This document shows, one piece after another, positions 14,611 to 17,360 of a stretch of DNA of 17,360 nt. This DNA is from Bacteroidota bacterium (GTDB lineage Bacteria > Bacteroidota > Bacteroidia > Chitinophagales > Chitinophagaceae). The notes beneath the pieces were generated by a model that was not told where the DNA came from, searched no databases, and saw only the letters and a list, made by a program, of their open reading frames with translations. How positions within the stretch are numbered: the first letter of the stretch is position 1; each line of letters starts with the position of its first letter. Where the stretch lies: NCBI GenBank assembly GCA_023436425.1, contig JAEZJD010000266.1, positions 1 through 17,360 of the forward strand. Direction: 5' to 3'. The position numbers and the translations under genes were made by a program.

Positions 14611-15849
14611 TTAATTGCCAGCGCTCATTCGCTTTTTCAAATTCTCGTCGATAGCATCTAAAAATTCTTCAGTGTACAAATAATCTGTCCCGTGTTCTGC
14701 TTTCGATTTAATGGTCAGCGCAAGATCTTTCGTCATTTTGCCGCTCTCAACTGTCTCAATGCAAACTTCTTCCAACGCGTTGCAAAAATTAATCAGCTCC
14801 TGATTGTTATCCAGCTTGCCTCTAAATGCCAATCCTCTCGTCCACGCAAATATGGACGCAATCGGATTTGTGGATGTAGGATTACCTTTTTGATGTTCGC
14901 GGTAGTGCCGTGTCACTGTTCCGTGTGCGGCTTCTGCTTCCATTGTTTGTCCGTCTGGAGTTACAAGCACAGATGTCATCAAACCCAGCGAACCAAAACC
15001 CTGTGCAATTGAATCGCTTTGCACATCACCATCGTAATTTTTACAAGCCCACACAAAGCCGCCATTCCACTTCATGGCACTTGCTACCATGTCATCAATC
15101 AGGCGGTGCTCGTAAGTGATGCCCGCTTCCTTAAACTTGTCTTTAAACTCATTTTCATACACCTCCTGAAAGATGTCTTTGAACCGTCCGTCGTACTTTT
15201 TAAGAATGGTGTTTTTGGTGCTCATGTACAGCGGCCACTTTTTCTGTAGCGCCATATTCATGCAGCTTTTCGCAAACCCGCGAATACTTTCATCGGTATT
15301 GTACATTGCCAGTGCCACGCCGCCGTCACCGGTGTAGTTGTAAACTTCGTGTTCCTGCTTTGTTCCGTCTTCGCCCTGGAAAGTAATAGTCAGCTTGCCT
15401 TTTCCCTTCACCACAAAATCTGTTGCTTTGTATTGATCACCAAATGCATGACGACCTACGATGATCGGACGATCCCAGGTGGTAACTAAACGCGGAATAT
15501 TTTTGATAACAATTGGTTCGCGGAAAACGGTTCCATCTAAAATGTTCCTGATTGTTCCATTCGGGCTTTTCCACATCTGTTTCAGGTTAAATTCCTTCAC
15601 TCTTGCTTCGTCCGGAGTGATGGTTGCACATTTGATTCCCACGCCATAATGTTTGATGGCGTTAGCAGCTTCAACAGTAACATTGTCATTGGTCTGGTCG
15701 CGATATTCTATGCCTAGATCGTAGTACTTTATGTCAAGATCGAGATAGGGTAAAATCAACTTGTCCTTAATGAATTTCCAGATAATTCTGGTCATTTCGT
15801 CGCCGTCTAATTCAACTACGGGATTTGCAACTTTAATCTTGTTTTCCAT
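14611..15849 (-). CDS. icd: NADP-dependent isocitrate dehydrogenase (class II, eukaryotic type)
   Basis: This is a 412-residue TCA-cycle enzyme that converts isocitrate to 2-oxoglutarate and CO2 with reduction of NADP. It belongs to the homodimeric class found in eukaryotes and some bacteria, not the E. coli-like class. The substrate loop [36 protein letters not shown] (with the Arg equivalent to human IDH1 Arg132), [18 protein letters not shown], the metal-binding segment LIDDMVA with [19 protein letters not shown], and the NADP-binding [14 protein letters not shown] are all intact. The ATG at 15849 is preferred over the adjacent in-frame GTG at 15852. A perfect -7 element lies 17 bases upstream and a terminator follows. 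It is divergent from the Crp-like regulator gene across 96 bases, so that regulator might act on this promoter; that is only inferred from position. Confidence 0.96.
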   Translation of the reverse strand: MENKIKVANPVVELDGDEMTRIIWKFIKDKLILPYLDLDIKYYDLGIEYRDQTNDNVTVEAANAIKHYGVGIKCATITPDEARVKEFNLKQMWKSPNGTIRNILDGTVFREPIVIKNIPRLVTTWDRPIIVGRHAFGDQYKATDFVVKGKGKLTITFQGEDGTKQEHEVYNYTGDGGVALAMYNTDESIRGFAKSCMNMALQKKWPLYMSTKNTILKKYDGRFKDIFQEVYENEFKDKFKEAGITYEHRLIDDMVASAMKWNGGFVWACKNYDGDVQSDSIAQGFGSLGLMTSVLVTPDGQTMEAEAAHGTVTRHYREHQKGNPTSTNPIASIFAWTRGLAFRGKLDNNQELINFCNALEEVCIETVESGKMTKDLALTIKSKAEHGTDYLYTEEFLDAIDENLKKRMSAGN

Positions 15850-15866
15850 CACTTTTTTTTAGGCGG

Positions 15867-15874
15867 CAAAACTA
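15867..15874 (-). promoter_or_regulatory. -7 promoter element of icd
   Basis: TAGTTTTG on the reverse strand is a perfect TAnnTTTG match. It is followed by GCCGCC and an A-run just before the ATG at 15849. The same eight bases precede rpsP. Confidence 0.6.
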
Positions 15875-15945
15875 ACATTAATAAAAAAAGGTTTACAGAT
15901 AAATTTTACCTTAGCGCATTCTTTAACCAACGAAACCGACGGCTG

Positions 15946-16539
15946 ATGGAGAATTCAAGAATCTTCTTTCAGTTTCTGCTCAAATTTATTTACCTCAGCG
16001 AGGAAGAGTACAGCCAACTAATCAAACCTTACCTGGAGTTCCGACAATTTAGAAAGAAGCATGCGATTACCGTTGCGGGGGAAGTAGAAAACTATTTCAA
16101 CTTTATAACGGCGGGTCTGGTGCGTAAGTATTTTGTGAAAGGAACAGAAGAAATAAACGTGCAAATATCCACGGAAGGCCAAGCTATTTCTGCATTCGAA
16201 TCTTTTCATAGCAGAATGCCGTCGGAGTATTACATCGAAACTATCGAACCTACATCTGTTATCTCCATCGGCTACGACAACCTTGAAAAAATTTTTTCAT
16301 CGACTGCTAAAATGGAACGGCTTGGAAGGTTGATTGCAACGTTTGCCGTTATTATTAAAGATCACTGGCAAATGAGCTTAATTAAACTAACACCACGTGA
16401 AAGGTTTTTGAACTTCGTAAAAAAAAATCCGGATCTTTTGCAGCGTGTTCCGCAAAAATATCTTGCATCATTTCTCAATATTCAACCCGAAACCTTCAGC
16501 CGGTTTAAACATCTGTTGAAAGAAAAGTCAGAACCGTGA
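15946..16539 (+). CDS. Crp/Fnr-family transcriptional regulator
   Basis: This is a 197-residue cytoplasmic regulator. The N-terminal cyclic-nucleotide-binding-like barrel (about 20-125) includes GEVENYFNFITAGLVRKYF and VISIGYDNLEKIF. A connecting helix follows, then a short C-terminal helix-turn-helix with KYLASFLNIQPETFSRFKHLL (from about 171). The layout fits the Crp-like proteins common in Bacteroidota. The phosphate-binding cassette residues needed for cAMP (GE....R.A pattern) are not evident, so the ligand is unknown. It is transcribed away from icd; TAAATTTT (15900-15907) may be a weak -7 element. The stop is 12 bases from the stop of the convergent DUF62 gene, with no visible terminator between them. 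Confidence 0.87.
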   Translation: MENSRIFFQFLLKFIYLSEEEYSQLIKPYLEFRQFRKKHAITVAGEVENYFNFITAGLVRKYFVKGTEEINVQISTEGQAISAFESFHSRMPSEYYIETIEPTSVISIGYDNLEKIFSSTAKMERLGRLIATFAVIIKDHWQMSLIKLTPRERFLNFVKKNPDLLQRVPQKYLASFLNIQPETFSRFKHLLKEKSEP

Positions 16540-16551
16540 TACTGGTCCACA

Positions 16552-17360
16552 TTATTCAAAATATACCTTCACCGTTTGGTAGAACAATCGTCGCTGAATG
16601 AGTTCATTCATCTCCTGATCGTTTTGGGTGAAGCTTTGCAAGCCAAAAAGTCCTGCGGCATTGCCGTGATTGATGGCAATTTCCATATAACCTGCGCTGT
16701 TAAACAACACTAATTTTTCTCCCTGCGGCACATCTGCATACGAGCCGCTGATGCGTTCAATCACTTCATCTTTCTTAAACACAATTTTAAATCTTCTGCC
16801 TTTTCGCTGTTGTTCAAACTGCTCCTGCGTGATGTTTACTACCACATTTTCGAAGTTGTCGATAAAAATAATCTGACCTTCTATCCAGTCTTCACCATGT
16901 GACGGACGCAATGGAATTTTTTCAATGTAGGGCGTGTCGGGCACACCAATCTTTTCCAAAGGTTCGCCATTGATCAATTGAGTAATTGCTTTGCCTGCAA
17001 CATCAACACAGTACAATGTATTTTTTATTGCAGTTTTCTCCAGCTCGATACCTAGTATCATGTCAGGTTTGTCTTCAACGATCATGCTGAGCAAACCATT
17101 GTCAGCGCAAATAATGTATTGGTTTTTGTGAAATGCGAAGAGCAGTTGTTGAGGCTTTGTTTCAAACAGGTTTACGAGAATAATGTGAAAAGTGTACTCG
17201 GGAAAATTTTTTACAGCATTGCGACAAACGTATGCAGCTTGGGGATAATTGAATGGTGACAGTCGGTGAGTAACGTCGACAATGTGAAAAGCAGGATTAA
17301 TGTTTAGTAACCGACCTTTTACGGCACCAACCAAATAATCCTGCTCACCAATGTCTGATG
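16552..17360 (-). CDS. SAM hydroxide adenosyltransferase (DUF62) family protein, 5' end outside window
   Basis: The frame stays open to the right edge, so the true start lies outside. The first visible residues, SDIGEQDYLVGAVKG, match the N-terminal TSDxG...DxxVGxxKG motif of the DUF62 family, whose members split S-adenosylmethionine to adenosine and methionine. About 268 residues are visible. ADNGLLS, the second-domain entry around NGEPLEKIG, and the C-terminal barrel with IEGQIIFIDNFENVVVNI and VLFNSAGYMEIAINHGNAAGLFGL all fit. The usual VVDPGVG stretch, with the Asp of the Asp-Arg-His hydroxide-forming triad, is replaced by LVNLFETKP (Asn codon at 17170-17172). The Arg and His partners are also not recognisable. 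The fold assignment is firm, the activity less so. It converges on the Crp-like gene. Confidence 0.85.
   Translation of the reverse strand, partial: SDIGEQDYLVGAVKGRLLNINPAFHIVDVTHRLSPFNYPQAAYVCRNAVKNFPEYTFHIILVNLFETKPQQLLFAFHKNQYIICADNGLLSMIVEDKPDMILGIELEKTAIKNTLYCVDVAGKAITQLINGEPLEKIGVPDTPYIEKIPLRPSHGEDWIEGQIIFIDNFENVVVNITQEQFEQQRKGRRFKIVFKKDEVIERISGSYADVPQGEKLVLFNSAGYMEIAINHGNAAGLFGLQSFTQNDQEMNELIQRRLFYQTVKVYFE

Noticed and set aside
1..17360. CRISPR array, transposase, phage gene, tRNA or rRNA
   Set aside because: I saw no regularly spaced repeats, transposase or integrase motifs, tRNA-like cloverleaf or rRNA sequence in any part of the window.

Overview
This window looks like a chromosomal segment of a Bacteroidota bacterium, probably from the Chitinophagaceae or a related group. 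The evidence is indirect: many starts are preceded by the TAnnTTTG -7 element typical of this phylum, purine-rich ribosome binding sites are scarce, and the gene set fits (LytTR regulator, Ycf48/VPS10-like Asp-box protein, PepSY-like secreted protein, class II NADP-isocitrate dehydrogenase, Crp-like regulator with a short C-terminal helix-turn-helix). There are no rRNA or tRNA genes, insertion sequences, CRISPR arrays, phage genes or attachment sites. It reads as ordinary core and near-core genome, with the most unexplained structure in two intergenic stretches.

Layout. 1-557 (-) is the N-terminal part of an adenine deaminase cut by the left edge. 688-3804 (+) is a large secreted Asp-box propeller protein with its own terminator. 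3907-7251 (+) is a signalling block: a LytTR response regulator, a structured intergenic region (4657-4845), a small two-helix membrane protein, and a CHASE3-type hybrid histidine kinase with receiver and HPt domains. 7252-7687 has no gene but holds two intrinsic terminators with a hairpin between them, then the rimM promoter.

7688-13096 is mostly housekeeping: rimM, a convergent DinB/YfiT-like metal-binding protein, DNA polymerase IV, an M20 dipeptidase, a small secreted protein of unknown function (-), an Hsp15-like S4 RNA-binding protein and trmD. 13260-13790 (+) is a secreted PepSY-like protein. It converges on rpsP (13915-14361, -), with back-to-back terminators between them. Then come icd (-), a divergent Crp/Fnr-type regulator (+) and, cut by the right edge, a SAM hydroxide adenosyltransferase (DUF62) family gene (-).

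How genes work together. rimM (30S maturation), rpsP (S16) and trmD (tRNA G37 methylation) form one operon in many bacteria, but here they sit apart under separate promoters and on different strands. The LytTR regulator and the hybrid kinase are neighbours without being obvious partners: the kinase should pass phosphate through its HPt to a response regulator, and the LytTR protein is the nearest candidate. Most other genes look like single-gene transcription units. The points most worth checking are the structured promoter/leader at 4657-4845, the tandem-terminator gap at 7442-7570, the missing active-site residues in the DUF62 protein, and start codons placed directly at -7 elements (trmD, DNA polymerase IV).
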